64,000 bases of DNA from Watersipora subatra. Taxonomy: Eukaryota > Bryozoa > Gymnolaemata > Cheilostomatida > Watersiporidae. Under the pieces are notes generated by a model, which saw nothing but the letters and a program-made list of their open reading frames with translations, was not told where the DNA came from and did no database searches. The stretch lies in contig NC_088714.1 of NCBI RefSeq assembly GCF_963576615.1, positions 45,417,772 to 45,481,771 of the forward strand, written 5' to 3'. Both the position numbers and the translations under genes were made by a program. Below, in pieces: positions 13,337 through 24,605 of the stretch (its first letter is position 1; each line of letters opens with the position of its first letter).

Positions 13337-16300
13337 CTAGTCAGGTTTGGTTTTTTGCAACTCTTTAATCTTCTCCTCAGCGGCAGCTAACTTAGCTGTT
13401 AGTTCCGCAATCTGCCTTTGATACTGTGTTTCCGCTTTTCCTAGCTGCTTCCACTCTCTTTCATGTTCTCTTCTGTTCATCAAAATCTTCTCATCTAGGA
13501 ATAAAGAAGTTAGATTCATCCTAGAAGGAGTGATCATCTAAAGATTACAATCCTTAACCAAATCTAAAAAGCATATATTTTATACTGTATTATATTTATG
13601 CTTTTAAGATATTTCTCACTATGTCAATAACATTGACAACAGAAAAATAATGAGTTTTTTAGATTTTTATAAGTATGCTATTTACATATACAGTAATTTA
13701 ACTGCTTACAAACAGTTATTTTTGTAAATGAAGTATGTGTTACACAGGTATGATTGAAGTTGTATCAAAAAGCAATGTAGTTAAAATCGTTTTAGTCTAT
13801 GCATATTTTAGCCATTCACTTAAGATGATTATTTCCTTGCAAGCAACTATTCAACACAATTTTTTTATAAGTTTCTAAATTATCTAGTAGCTCCACATTC
13901 ATTACAATAAAAAATCTTTAGGATTTATCACCAAGCTAATAATAATAACTGCAGCAGTATATGAGAACAAGCTGTGAGAGAAGAACAAGTTTTTAAAACT
14001 AATATCACCTATAATGGGTGAATATCGAAGGTTAAAATCATGGAATGTATGATTCTTTTTTTTGTTCAAGTTACCAAATTTTTAATAATATTTTTCAGAC
14101 CTACCTTCAAGGCTGTTGTTTATTTCTGGGTCGGCCATAGGCTGAATAGCAGCTTTTATGTTTAAATGCAGATTTTTTTCTAATGATGGTGTTTGCTCAT
14201 TCACAGACAACAATTTGCTAGGAAGATCACTTTTCTGGGATGATCGAGGGCCAATATCTTGATATAGGTTTTCTTCAAAGTCATTCACTTAAAAATATTG
14301 AAACTAAATATATAAAGAATAATGAGAGCAAGAGCTAAATTGGTCTAGTTAAAATAATGATGCAAAAAAACATATGCAGTTTGCCTAATCTGCATAAAAA
14401 CTATATTTGTCTTACCATCACTGCTACGTCGTTACATAATACTCAAATGCAATTACATAAACTAACCCTTATTTTCTGAAAGTACATCAGGCTTGACTAC
14501 ATCTTCTGACTTCTCATCAGCTAGTCCTAAAAAACGCATTCACATATATATATAAATAATGTAAAGTTAATTTTGGTGGTAATATTGTTTTTTGCTATTA
14601 ATATATACTTCTTTTAAAGGATACCATGTTTACATGAAAACCAAAATCAAGTTATACCACAGTATTTTAGGATGTATTTACTAAATAAAACCATGAGGCT
14701 CTATTTTAATAACTTAAGAATACAAAGACTGCATGGCAAATGTTTATGAGCCAATCTTAATTTTGAATTTTTCATTGCAAGTGGCCTTGTTTACTTTCAG
14801 TTTATAACAGAAACGCTACAAAAAAGCTAGCAATAAATGCTTAGTATCATTTGGATTTTATATCTTAACCAGAGCATTTCTACTTTGGTAAGGTATATTT
14901 AATCACATTCTTTAAACAAATAATAATCATGATGACTCATTTTTAGCAACACAATAAAAATTTGTGACACGTATTTTGTGCTTCCTATTTGCATTGTTTT
15001 TAGAAAGCAGATGTACAGTTTTAATGAATATTTTATAAATTTCAAATTTAGGCCCAATTATTCAATTATACCATGAATTATGTACACTGCCAAAAACCTT
15101 AGATATACCTTCATAATATGAATCGGTATCTTTTGGTATCCTGCTTATAACACCCAATAGTTGAGTTTCGTTTCCTGCGGTCGTTTTCACAATTTCTGTG
15201 TCCTGTATCTCAGAGGGCATATCGAATTCATCTAAAAAATCGATTTGAAAGAAAGCAATGTTTCTGAAATAAATGTGTGCTTTACACAAATATATTAATT
15301 TTTTAATCTTTCAAAGTTTTTAGCACATTTGCATAAATAAGATTTTTCATTTGAGTTAAGGATTAAGTAATAGGCCTAGATATACTAAAAACTTTTTTAT
15401 TAGTAAGACAATAGAATATGCTCACTGTGAAGTTCTTAGATCTTATCAAAAGATTCACTAAACATACAAGCATTGTAGCATATCATGTACAGGTGAAACA
15501 GTAACCTAAAATTCTCTAGACATATGAGTTTTGTAACTCGTCATTACAACAAAAATTGTAGCATATGAATTCTAAGATGTGACTCTTGCAACATACCATA
15601 TGCAACTAAAACAGTTATTTACTTTTCAAAAACACCTTTAACATATAATGTTTGAAATTTTTAAAAGCATTGTAGTTTGGTCATCCCTAGCAAAGAAGCA
15701 GGTAGAAATTAGATTGATTAACCAAAAAAAGTTATATGTTTACTTAAACTTTATCAAGCATAATTTAGTGTAAGCTACACTAAATATTTTTATCGCTACC
15801 TCTATCTTTAAGCCAATCAAGTAAAATACAGCATACTCTTTAAAACATATTTGCTACAACACATGACAATTTCAACTATTTTAAAATTCTAGGAATTAAT
15901 TAACTCCATATGTTGAGGGATGGCTGTATAGCAAAGGCTAAGGTTAATAAGTAAAGTATTTTATATAGTGACTTGGTTTTCCATTGCGCTCAAATTTGTT
16001 GAATGTAAGGCATTTAAACTAGAAGTGTATACTTCCCACAATTTTAGGAAAAATAAAGAAGTTTTCACCTTTACTAGATTAACTAAAGGTACATGATAGC
16101 TAAGTTATGTTGAGTCCGTTGGCAGAGGGTAAGTGCACACATGGTGAGCACTAGTAAAAACAAGGATTCAAACTTTTTATAAGTATTGTAATGTTTGGTA
16201 TAATTTATGGTGTTTCCTAGTCTCTGGTATATCTTATCAAGTATATTCTAATCTCTGGTATATCTTATCAGGTATATCCTAGTTTCAGGTATATATTATC

Positions 16301-19300
16301 AAGTATATCCTAGTCTCAGGTATATCTTATCAAGTGTATCCTAATCTCAGGTATATCTTATCAAGTATGTCCTAGTCTCAGGTATATCTTATCAAGTGTA
16401 TCCTAGTCTCAGGTATATCTTATCAAGTATATCCTAGTCTCAGGTATATCTTATCAAGTGTATCCTAGTCTCAGATGTATCTTATCAAGTATATCCTAGT
16501 TTCAGGTATATCTTATCGAGTATATCCTAGTCTCAGGTATATCTTATCAGGTATATCCTAGTCTCAGGTATATCTTATCAAGTGTATCCTAATCTCAGGT
16601 ATATCTTATCAAGTATATCCTAATCTCTGGTATATCTTATCAAGTGTATCTTAGTCTCAGGTATATCTTATCAAGTATATCCTAGTCTCAGGTATATCTT
16701 ATCAAGTGTATCCTAGTTTCAGGTATATCTTATCGAGTATATCCTAGTCTCAGGTATATCTTATCAAGTATATCCTAGACTCAGGTATATTTTATGAGGT
16801 CTCTCCTAATCTCAGGTGTATCTTATCAAGTATATCCTAGTCTCTGGTATTTTATCAAGTGTCTTCTAACCTCATGCTAAAACCAAATGCATTCAATGTA
16901 CACTAGAAATGATTTATTGGAGTTGCTTGCAGGTTTTTGTAGACAAAGTAATTACCATTTCAGTCATAAATTGTTGTAATTTTTTTTAAAAAGATAACTC
17001 TAAATTTATAGATACACGAGTTGCTAAATTTGTACTTATGATCACGTACCCCATTTATTAATAACTATTTTTGACATTGGGTCTCGTGCATTCTTTCACG
17101 GTATGCACAAATAATGTTCCCTTCACTTTAGTGAACTACTAGGACAAAATCTAAACAATTATATTTTACCTTTAAGATAGTATGCTTCAATTTCATCTTC
17201 TGTAAGGGCAGGCATGAGATTCCTTTCTTTGGTTTTGGTGTATGTGTCTTTGAGTGGCTGTAAGGACAAATCTTGCAGATTTATGTTTGGGCTGATAACT
17301 GCTGCTGCCACTGCGTCGTCATCACTTGAAAGGTAATTCTTTTTGTCTTTTTGGGGAAACTTCATGGTTGTACCTTTGTCAACTGTAAAATAAATCAATG
17401 CAATAGTCTTTTTATTTTTAGATAACTGGAAGGTTCCTGAAAGTTCAAAAGTCAGCCATTTTAGTCACGATTTCAGTCACCACGTGTTAGAAGAAAAAGC
17501 TGTGAAAATTGGAGACCTAATGGCCGTGCAACAGTACTGGACCTACAGAATGCTGAGCAATCATTTCATGCTAGCAATTTATGGTTGGTGTAGCTATCAT
17601 CAATCGTTATAGGGCCAAACTGTTGCTGCATAAAGCTACAATAAACTATATATAAAACTTAAAAACACTCAGCATATAAGGAGTAGATACTGAGTGACAA
17701 TGTTTCTTGAGCATTTACGCCGATGAGAGTACTTAAAAAACATATTTAGAGATTTTAGAAATTTTCTAGTAAAGTGTTTGTAGAGTAAAGTAAAGGTTTA
17801 TTAAATCAGCATAAGCAAGGCTTTGCAAACCTTAGCTAGCAAACTATTGTATCTTTTGACATACCATCTATATTGTCATCTTCAGCATCTGCCATGGCTT
17901 TTGACTCCAACATCTCTATAGCAATCATTTCAGAAGTTTTTTTATCTTTGTCTTTGAACGAAAGAAGTCTCTGCATTTGTTTGCTAGTGAGAAGCTCAGC
18001 AACTTTTGATTTCACTGTTTCATGTTGTCCAGCAGAGGCAGCATGGTGAAGTAATGTTTTACCGGATAGATTAGGAAGTGTTATGATTTTGTCTCTGTTG
18101 CTATCATCTAACCGCTGGAGTAAAGAAAATAGTATTTCTGTCTGACCTGTACTAGCAGCATCAGCAACAGCTGTGTTTCCTGCATTGTCTTGGGTCACTA
18201 GCAAATCACATATCTGGACATTGACGAGAGCATCTAGAAGCATTTCAATGGCTGCCTTATGACCATTCAGCGATGCTTGGTGAATTGCAGTTTTACCTTC
18301 ATGATTGGCTTTAGTTAGCAGCTTGTAAATTACATTAACTTCTATTCGCTCCAAAAATATTTTCACTGTGCCTGTATTTCCTGTAGAGACTGCTTCAAAT
18401 ATAACATTATTGCCATCGATGTCTTGCATAGCCAGCAGTTCAATTTGTTTTTCGTTGTTTACCAGATTCATAATGACCTTTACAACCTCATTTTGTCCTT
18501 CATATGCTGCTAAATGAAGAGGGGTGCGACCATTATCATTTGCTATGCTTAACAAATCGCTGACATTGGCTGCTGGTAGAGACTTCAGAAATTCGATGGC
18601 CATATCTGTGTGTCCCATGCTCAGTGATATCAGCAAAGCATTATCGCCTTCACTATCCTCAACTGTGAGCGCATTGTACCAATCGAAAGAAGGCAGTTGT
18701 TCAACTAGAATAGGAATAAAACCAACATGGCCCAGCCAAGATGAAATATGTAAAGAAGAAAGGCCTCGTTGGTTCTTATGGGCTAACAGGTCTATTAAAG
18801 TCTCAGAGCTCACTGATTCTGCAATAACATTAAATGTTTCAACATCACCATTTTGAAACGTTAGATATAATGCTGTCATTCCATCCAATGTCTCAAGTTT
18901 TAGAAGATTATGCCTTTCTGGTAAATTTACTGCTTCGAGAATGTATTTTAAAGCTTGTGTGTGTTTTCTCTCAGCAACCAATACTAAAGCTGTGCTTTTT
19001 TTTGTGTTTTGCTGCTGCAACAGACAGTATCTTTGAGAATCATCGAGCGAGTCTAGGATGGTTTTTAAGGCAGCAAATTGATCTGAAACAGCTGCCCTAT
19101 GAAGAGCAGTTTCTCCCTCTTTGTTTTTAGTTTGTAGAACCTTTAGCTTAGAGTCGGGGTTTATAATGTTTAATATCCAGTCTATCATTGTCGTATGACC
19201 ATTGAACGCAGCAAGAGAAAGGCCCGTGTCACCGAGACTATCCTGTGAATTAATTAAAGCATTGATCTCCTCATTAGAAACCAGTCTGTGAAAGGTTTCA

Positions 19301-20202
19301 GCTACATGAATACTGTTTCCAAGAGCAGCCATATGAACTGAGTTTCTGCCATTAGCATTGCATGCTGTCACAAGTTTATACTGATCATCTTTTTCTAGAA
19401 TGTCAAGTATGTGTTGTACAATGCCCACATGACCTTTATATGCAGCGCAGTGTAGCGTTGTATTTTGGTCACCGTCTAGTAGAAAGAGTAATTCAATCAT
19501 CTGCTGCTTACTAACAAGTTTAATGATAGACTGAACTACTTGAATGTGTCCCCGAAAAGCTGCTCGGTGAAGGGCTGAAGCCATCAATTTGTTGGGCAAC
19601 TCGAGAACTGTGTATCTTTGGTTCAGACTGATAGATTGTAACATGCACTCTACTGCTTCACTGTGACCATAGTGAGCTGCCAATGCAATAGCTGTGTTAC
19701 CTTGGATGTCTTCAATGCTAAAACACTTGTGACATAGTTTTGATGGAACAGCATATATGAGGCTTTGGAAGATATCTACATTCCAATTCACTGCAAGCAG
19801 ATGAAATATTGTACGATTATTTTCGTTTTGCATCTGAAAAACTTGGTATTCGTTTCCAGTTTGGATAGCTTTAAGCAGAACCTTCACAGTCTCTGCATAG
19901 CCATTGTACGCTGCTACAGCTAGGGGTGTGTTGCCATGAAAGTCTCTTTGTTCCAAAAGATAGCTCTTCTCCAGTTCACTGATTGAGCTCAAAATGCTTT
20001 TTATAAGATCGGTGTGACCTATTTTAGCAGCGAGAAGAACTGTTGGCAGCTTGCCTTTATCGGCTTCATTCAGTATGGAAACAATCTGGGATGGTGAAGT
20101 GGCTAAAATTTGACTCTGAATTCTTTTGGCGTCTTCCAAACCATGTCTCATTCTATACTTGGAAAGTGCGTTGAGTAGATTACCATTGTCATTTGAATCC
20201 AT
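13337..20202 (-). CDS. Ankyrin-repeat protein with C-terminal coiled coil, six coding exons
   Basis: Exons in transcript order: 20202-17865, 17382-17170, 15231-15109, 14526-14467, 14287-14105, 13494-13337. All five introns are phase 1 and the joined frame is 3,075 nt (1,024 aa). The start ATG at 20202 (GCTATGG) lies seven bases past an acceptor (TTATCTTCTTCAG, exon edge 20209), so an upstream noncoding exon is expected. The frame opens further upstream only by running into a minisatellite. Residues about 30-760 form 18-19 ankyrin repeats (GNTAL-H-AA-GH type) with a period near 39 residues instead of 33. An acidic low-complexity linker follows, then a C-terminal predicted coiled coil (RQIAELTAKLAAAEEKIKEL). 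It is probably a cytosolic scaffold; no enzyme domain is visible and the partner is unknown. The stop TAG at 13339-13337 overlaps a donor-like GTGAGT, so an alternative longer isoform is possible. Confidence 0.8.
16218..16866. repeat. 31-bp minisatellite with 62-bp alternation, in ankyrin-gene intron
   Basis: About 21 copies of a unit containing CAGGTATATCTTATCAAGT. Neighbouring copies tend to alternate between AAGTATATCC and AAGTGTATCC forms, so the higher-order period is 62 bp. It lies in the intron between the second and third coding exons. Confidence 0.9.
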
Positions 20203-20282
20203 AGCTTTTCTGAAGAAGATAAAGTAGGGCCTAAATTGTTTGCTCTGTGATATATTGAAGATAACTAAATTTATTGACGCTT

Positions 20283-20535
20283 TATCCAGCTTTAATAACA
20301 CATGCATACAAGTTTAATAACACATGCATACAAGTTTAATAACACATGCATACAAGTTTAATAACACATGCATACAAGTTTAATAACACATGCATACAAG
20401 TTTAATGACAACAGTATACACGTTTAATGACACATGCATACACGTTTAATGACACTGGTACAAAAGTTTAATGACACATGTATACAGATTTAATGACACC
20501 TGTATACAGGTTTATTGACATCTGAATACAGGTTT
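20283..20535. repeat. 22-bp minisatellite, left part
   Basis: About 11 copies of a unit like AAGTTTAATAACACATGCAT, near-identical next to the ankyrin gene and diverged toward the copia LTR. The same array resumes after the right LTR, so the element inserted into it. Confidence 0.9.
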
Positions 20536-20729
20536 TGTTGAATATGTACTAGTTTTAGACTTTGACTACTGTCATTATCTTGTATTTATATATAGCTGTT
20601 GTCATACTCTTTGTTCATATTGACTTACTCACCTGTTATGTAATTGTTATGTAATAATCCTTTTACTCTCTTGTCTCACTTATGTAGTAAGTCAGTTGCT
20701 GTTTAGCTTTCAAATATACAAGACTAACA
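20536..20729 (+). repeat. Left LTR of copia element
   Basis: TG...CA-bounded, 194 bp, identical by eye to the right LTR. It contains AT-rich TATA-like TTTATATATAG at about 20584-20596. Confidence 0.95.
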
Positions 20730-20743
20730 GGTTATGGGCCCAG
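20730..20743 (+). promoter_or_regulatory. Primer-binding site (initiator-tRNA anticodon-arm type)
   Basis: GGTTATGGGCCCAG directly follows the LTR. Its complement is the anticodon arm of initiator tRNA-Met (around the CAU anticodon), as I recall for Drosophila copia, where an internal half-tRNA fragment primes minus-strand synthesis. Confidence 0.7.
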
Positions 20744-20909
20744 GCAGGCAAACAAAGAAGCTGTACATGAGTTTGATACCAGAAAAAGGGTGATCGGCTA
20801 TTATACTGACTGACCAACGACTGGTGAACCAGGAGTTAAACAATTGATACCATGAACAGTGAAACAAGCACTACTGAACCAGAACATAGATTCTACCTCT
20901 CATTCTACA

Positions 20910-21446
20910 ATGGATAGTGATAAATGGACAATAGATAAGTTGGACAGTCAGAACTATCAGACATGGAAGTTCCAGATGAAACACATTTTGCTGCTAAAGG
21001 ATCTATACGATATCGTGGATGGTACTGAGAAAGCACCAGAAGGTTCAGCTGATCAAGCGCTGAAAACTGCTTTTAAATCCAGGTATCGTAAGGCTTTCTC
21101 AGTAATTGCTCTATCTGTTAGTACTGAACTTCTCTACTTAATAACAGATACAGAAGCACCTGATGTAGCATGGAAGCGGCTGCAAAACCATTTTGAACGT
21201 AAAAATGACAATGGCTGTGTAGGCAATGAATTTACATTTATCACTCATCATAGCAATACATCTTCATTGCACTGTAGCTCATCCTGGCTAATTGACTCGG
21301 GAGCATCGTGTCAGATGACACCTAACAGGGAAAGTTTTAATAGCTACAAGAAGCTAGAACAAATAGCAATGGTCAGCCTAGGTGATGGTCGAACAGTTGA
21401 AGCTGTGGGAGTTGGTGTTGTAAGTGATGCTAAAGCTCAATCGTAG
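20910..21446 (+). CDS. Copia gag (shortened) fused to start of protease
   Basis: Start ATG at 20910 gives MDSDKWTIDKLDSQNY, the usual copia gag opening. The gag amino-terminal domain runs to about residue 98 (LQNHFERK), then the frame jumps to a protease active-site segment WLIDSGASCQMTP. The middle and end of gag, including the CCHC zinc knuckle, are absent, so there is an in-frame internal deletion of probably 150 or more codons. The frame then ends at TAG 21444-21446 inside the protease domain, a short way into the downstream pol frame. The protein would lack nucleic-acid-binding gag function. How it compares with intact family members needs another genomic copy. Confidence 0.85.
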   Translation: MDSDKWTIDKLDSQNYQTWKFQMKHILLLKDLYDIVDGTEKAPEGSADQALKTAFKSRYRKAFSVIALSVSTELLYLITDTEAPDVAWKRLQNHFERKNDNGCVGNEFTFITHHSNTSSLHCSSSWLIDSGASCQMTPNRESFNSYKKLEQIAMVSLGDGRTVEAVGVGVVSDAKAQS

Positions 21447-24318
21447 AGTTCAATGTGCATCTGCATTTTACAATGTACTTCATGTCCCTCAGCTAACAAG
21501 CAGTTTATTTTCAGTTCGAGCTGCCACTCAGAAAGGCTACATTGTTCAGTTCGGCCATACTCGATGTTGGATTAAGGATGCTAGTGGTCGAGTTAGGGCC
21601 ATGGGATCACTAGCTAATAAGCTGTTCAGTCTAGACTGTGTACAAACTGAAACTCAATATGCAAACACTGCTAGCGCAGAGATTTGGCATCAACGTCTAG
21701 TACATGTGAATAGCACTACTCTGAAAAAACTGAGTAAAGGAAATATAGTCTGTGCTACAAGCTTACCTGCAATAGACATTTCTTTTTGTGAAGGCTGTGC
21801 TGAAGGAAAGATGACTCGTAAACCCTTCAAACCTGTGGGAGATATCAAGGCTACCCAGAAGCTGGAACTAGTGCATTCTGACGTTTGTACAATGGAAACA
21901 GAATCAATTGGAGGTAGCAAATACTTTGTTACCTTTATAGACGATTTTTCTAGATGCTGTGCTGTGTATTTTCTTAGAAACAAATCTGAGGTACCTGAGA
22001 AGTTCAAAGAGTTTGAAGCACATACAACCAACCAATCTGGAAAAACCATTAAAACACTGAGATCAGATAGAGGTGGTGAATACTTGTCTCAAGAATTTAC
22101 CGACTACTTGAAATCTAAAGGTATTCATCATGAACTCACATCAGCTTACTCACCGCAACAAAATGGTGTTGCTGAGCGAATGAATAGAACTCTGTGTGAA
22201 GCAGCGCGTTCAATGTTGTGCCATGCTAAATTGTCAAAGCAATACTGGGCTGAGGCCATTTCTACTGCTGCCTACGTTAGAAATCGGCTTCCTACTTCCT
22301 CACACAAGAATGATCTCACACCGTATGAGAAGTGGTATGAACGCAAACCCAACATAGACAATCTAAGGGTGTTTGGATGTATTGCTTATGCTCATGTTCC
22401 AGATCAACTGCGACAGAAACTTGACAAGAAGTGCCAGAAGCTAAGGTTTATAGGATACAGCAAACAGTCAAAGGCATACCGCCTGCTTGATGAATCGACT
22501 GGTAAAGTCACTACTAGGCGAGACGTGGTATTTGATGAAACAAACTTTACAAATACCGTTAAACCATCATGTGACCAATATACAAAGCAGAAATCTATTC
22601 TTGTTGAACATTCAGTAAATGAACAGACAACTCCAAACCTATCTGGACAATGCACTGGTGAAGGGCAACAGCGACGCATATCTGCTCGCGAACGTAGACC
22701 TCCGGTTCGCTATGGAATTGATGAGTATGTAAGCCAGGCTCAACACGTTGCTCATCAAGCTGGTCACATAATTGAACCAGAGACATTCTCAGAGGCAAAA
22801 CAAAGCTCTCAACATAAGGAATGGATAGAAGCTGCTAGGTGTGAGTATCAGTCACTGATAGATAATAATACCTGGAATCTTACAGAGTTACCTCAAGGAC
22901 GTAGTGCTGTTGGATGCAAGTGGGTGTTTAAAGCTAAACATCGAGGTGACGGAACTATAGAGCGATTCAAAGGTCGTCTAGTAGCTAAGGGTTATTCACA
23001 GCAGCATGGAATAGACTATCATGAGACATTCTCACCTGTTGTTGGTTTTGCAACAATTCGTACGCTACTGGCATATGGTCTTAGTCGCAACATGTACATT
23101 CATCAAATGGACGTTGTAACTGCCTTTTTGAATGGCAGACTTGATGAAGAAGTCTACATGTCTCAACCAGAAGGTTTTATTAAACCTGGATCTGAACATC
23201 TCGTGTGTAAACTCAACAAGTCTATTTATGGACTGAAGCAATCCCCTAGATGCTGGAATCTTGCTCTAGATAGTTTTCTGAAGTCTATAGATTTTTGTCA
23301 GTCCACTACTGACCCATGTGTATATGTTAGGGATAGCAATTCAGGCATCAAAACTATAATGGCTGTATACGTTGACGATCTCATTATAATGAGTGATGAC
23401 GATGCATCATTAATGCAAGTGAAGCATGCTCTCTCAAATCAGTTTAAAATGAAAGACTTAGGACCACTGCACTATTGCTTGGGAGTTAATATTGATCAAC
23501 ACGAATCTTCAATATCTTTAGATCAACAGTACTATCTTCAGCAAGTCATCAATCGCTTTGGTATGCAAGACTCAAACCCGGTATCCACACCTGCAGACAT
23601 AAATGTTAAACTCATAAAAAATGATGGAATCAGTAAGCCTGTAGATTCAAAAAAGTATCAAGCAATGGTTGGTTCACTTTTATATGCTTCAGTTGCAACA
23701 CGTCCAGATATAGCACAAGCAGTAAGTGAAGTGTCAAAGTACAACTCATGTCCAACAGAAGCTCATCTTACTGCTGTAAAGCGAATCATACGCTATATCA
23801 AAGGAACACTGACAACTAAACTTTGCTACAACAAGTCAGATGAAACTAAAGTCATCGGTTATTCCGATGCAAACTGGGCTGGAGACTTAGATAATCGATG
23901 TTCTACTTCAGGTAATGTGTTTCTAATGTCAGGTGGAGCTGTAAGCTGGCAAAGCAAACGTCAAAATACTGTAGCCGTCTCAACGGCAGAAGCTGAATAC
24001 GTCTCGTTATTTCATGCAACACAAGAAGCAATGTGGTTACATAAGTTACTCAATGACATTGATGGCAAGGATGCTCATATGCCTACAACATGCATGGTTG
24101 ACAATCAAGCAGCAATCGCTATAGCTAAGAACACCGCAACAAAATCCCGAACAAAACATATTGACATCAAATATCACTTTCTGAGAGAAGCTGTTGCAAA
24201 TGGACACATTCTTATTAAATACTGTCCATCCGCTGATATGACTGCCGACATCTTAACTAAACCCCTATGCAGAGACCGCTTTGTAGTACATCGGCAGAAC
24301 ATGGGGCTAACAGATTAA
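21424..24318 (+). CDS. Copia pol: protease end, integrase, reverse transcriptase, RNase H
   Basis: This frame is +1 relative to the gag-protease frame and overlaps it by 23 bases; there is no credible initiator of its own. In order: the protease tail with LHVPQLTSSLFSV; the pre-integrase zinc domain (HQRLVH..CEGCAEGK); the integrase core with D..D and an E in the QQNGVAERMNRT region; reverse transcriptase with YVDDLIIMSDD; RNase H with YSDANWAGD and STAEAEY; and the DNQAA..KHIDIKYHF tail. It ends in tandem TAA stops 30 nt before the right LTR. The break lies within protease rather than at a gag/pol boundary, so a disabling indel is likelier than programmed frameshifting. Enzyme domains otherwise look complete. 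Confidence 0.9.
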   Translation: MMLKLNRRVQCASAFYNVLHVPQLTSSLFSVRAATQKGYIVQFGHTRCWIKDASGRVRAMGSLANKLFSLDCVQTETQYANTASAEIWHQRLVHVNSTTLKKLSKGNIVCATSLPAIDISFCEGCAEGKMTRKPFKPVGDIKATQKLELVHSDVCTMETESIGGSKYFVTFIDDFSRCCAVYFLRNKSEVPEKFKEFEAHTTNQSGKTIKTLRSDRGGEYLSQEFTDYLKSKGIHHELTSAYSPQQNGVAERMNRTLCEAARSMLCHAKLSKQYWAEAISTAAYVRNRLPTSSHKNDLTPYEKWYERKPNIDNLRVFGCIAYAHVPDQLRQKLDKKCQKLRFIGYSKQSKAYRLLDESTGKVTTRRDVVFDETNFTNTVKPSCDQYTKQKSILVEHSVNEQTTPNLSGQCTGEGQQRRISARERRPPVRYGIDEYVSQAQHVAHQAGHIIEPETFSEAKQSSQHKEWIEAARCEYQSLIDNNTWNLTELPQGRSAVGCKWVFKAKHRGDGTIERFKGRLVAKGYSQQHGIDYHETFSPVVGFATIRTLLAYGLSRNMYIHQMDVVTAFLNGRLDEEVYMSQPEGFIKPGSEHLVCKLNKSIYGLKQSPRCWNLALDSFLKSIDFCQSTTDPCVYVRDSNSGIKTIMAVYVDDLIIMSDDDASLMQVKHALSNQFKMKDLGPLHYCLGVNIDQHESSISLDQQYYLQQVINRFGMQDSNPVSTPADINVKLIKNDGISKPVDSKKYQAMVGSLLYASVATRPDIAQAVSEVSKYNSCPTEAHLTAVKRIIRYIKGTLTTKLCYNKSDETKVIGYSDANWAGDLDNRCSTSGNVFLMSGGAVSWQSKRQNTVAVSTAEAEYVSLFHATQEAMWLHKLLNDIDGKDAHMPTTCMVDNQAAIAIAKNTATKSRTKHIDIKYHFLREAVANGHILIKYCPSADMTADILTKPLCRDRFVVHRQNMGLTD

Positions 24319-24347
24319 TAAGTGTGCATGTCAAAACTATGTGGGAG

Positions 24348-24541
24348 TGTTGAATATGTACTAGTTTTAGACTTTGACTACTGTCATTATCTTGTATTTA
24401 TATATAGCTGTTGTCATACTCTTTGTTCATATTGACTTACTCACCTGTTATGTAATTGTTATGTAATAATCCTTTTACTCTCTTGTCTCACTTATGTAGT
24501 AAGTCAGTTGCTGTTTAGCTTTCAAATATACAAGACTAACA
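24348..24541 (+). repeat. Right LTR of copia element
   Basis: Preceded by a GTGGGAG polypurine tract (24341-24347) and followed by the second copy of the GGTTT target duplication. Confidence 0.95.
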
Positions 24542-24605
24542 GGTTTGAGGACACCTATATACAGGTTTAAGGATACTGGTATACAGGTTTAATGACATTT
24601 GTATG
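24542..24605. repeat. 22-bp minisatellite, right part
   Basis: Three more copies (AGGTTTGAGGACACCTATAT, and similar) continue the array interrupted by the copia insertion. Confidence 0.8.

Larger units (their letters stand above)
20536..24541 (+). mobile_element. Copia-type LTR retrotransposon, recent insertion, internally defective
   Basis: Two 194-bp LTRs (20536-20729 and 24348-24541) begin TGTTGAATATG and end GACTAACA. By eye they are identical. The 5-bp GGTTT at 20531-20535 is repeated at 24542-24546 as the target duplication. A primer-binding site follows the left LTR and a purine tract (GTGGGAG) precedes the right one. Domain order is gag, protease, integrase, reverse transcriptase, RNase H, as in Ty1/copia. 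It has lost part of gag and has a frame break in the protease region, so it is probably not autonomous. It lies about 330 bp upstream of the ankyrin gene's first coding exon, in opposite orientation. Confidence 0.95.

Noticed and set aside
20203-20307. Upstream extension of the ankyrin frame to an ATG at 20307
   Set aside because: It enters the 22-bp minisatellite and crosses an acceptor-like TTCTTCAG; the ATGG at 20202 has a better context.
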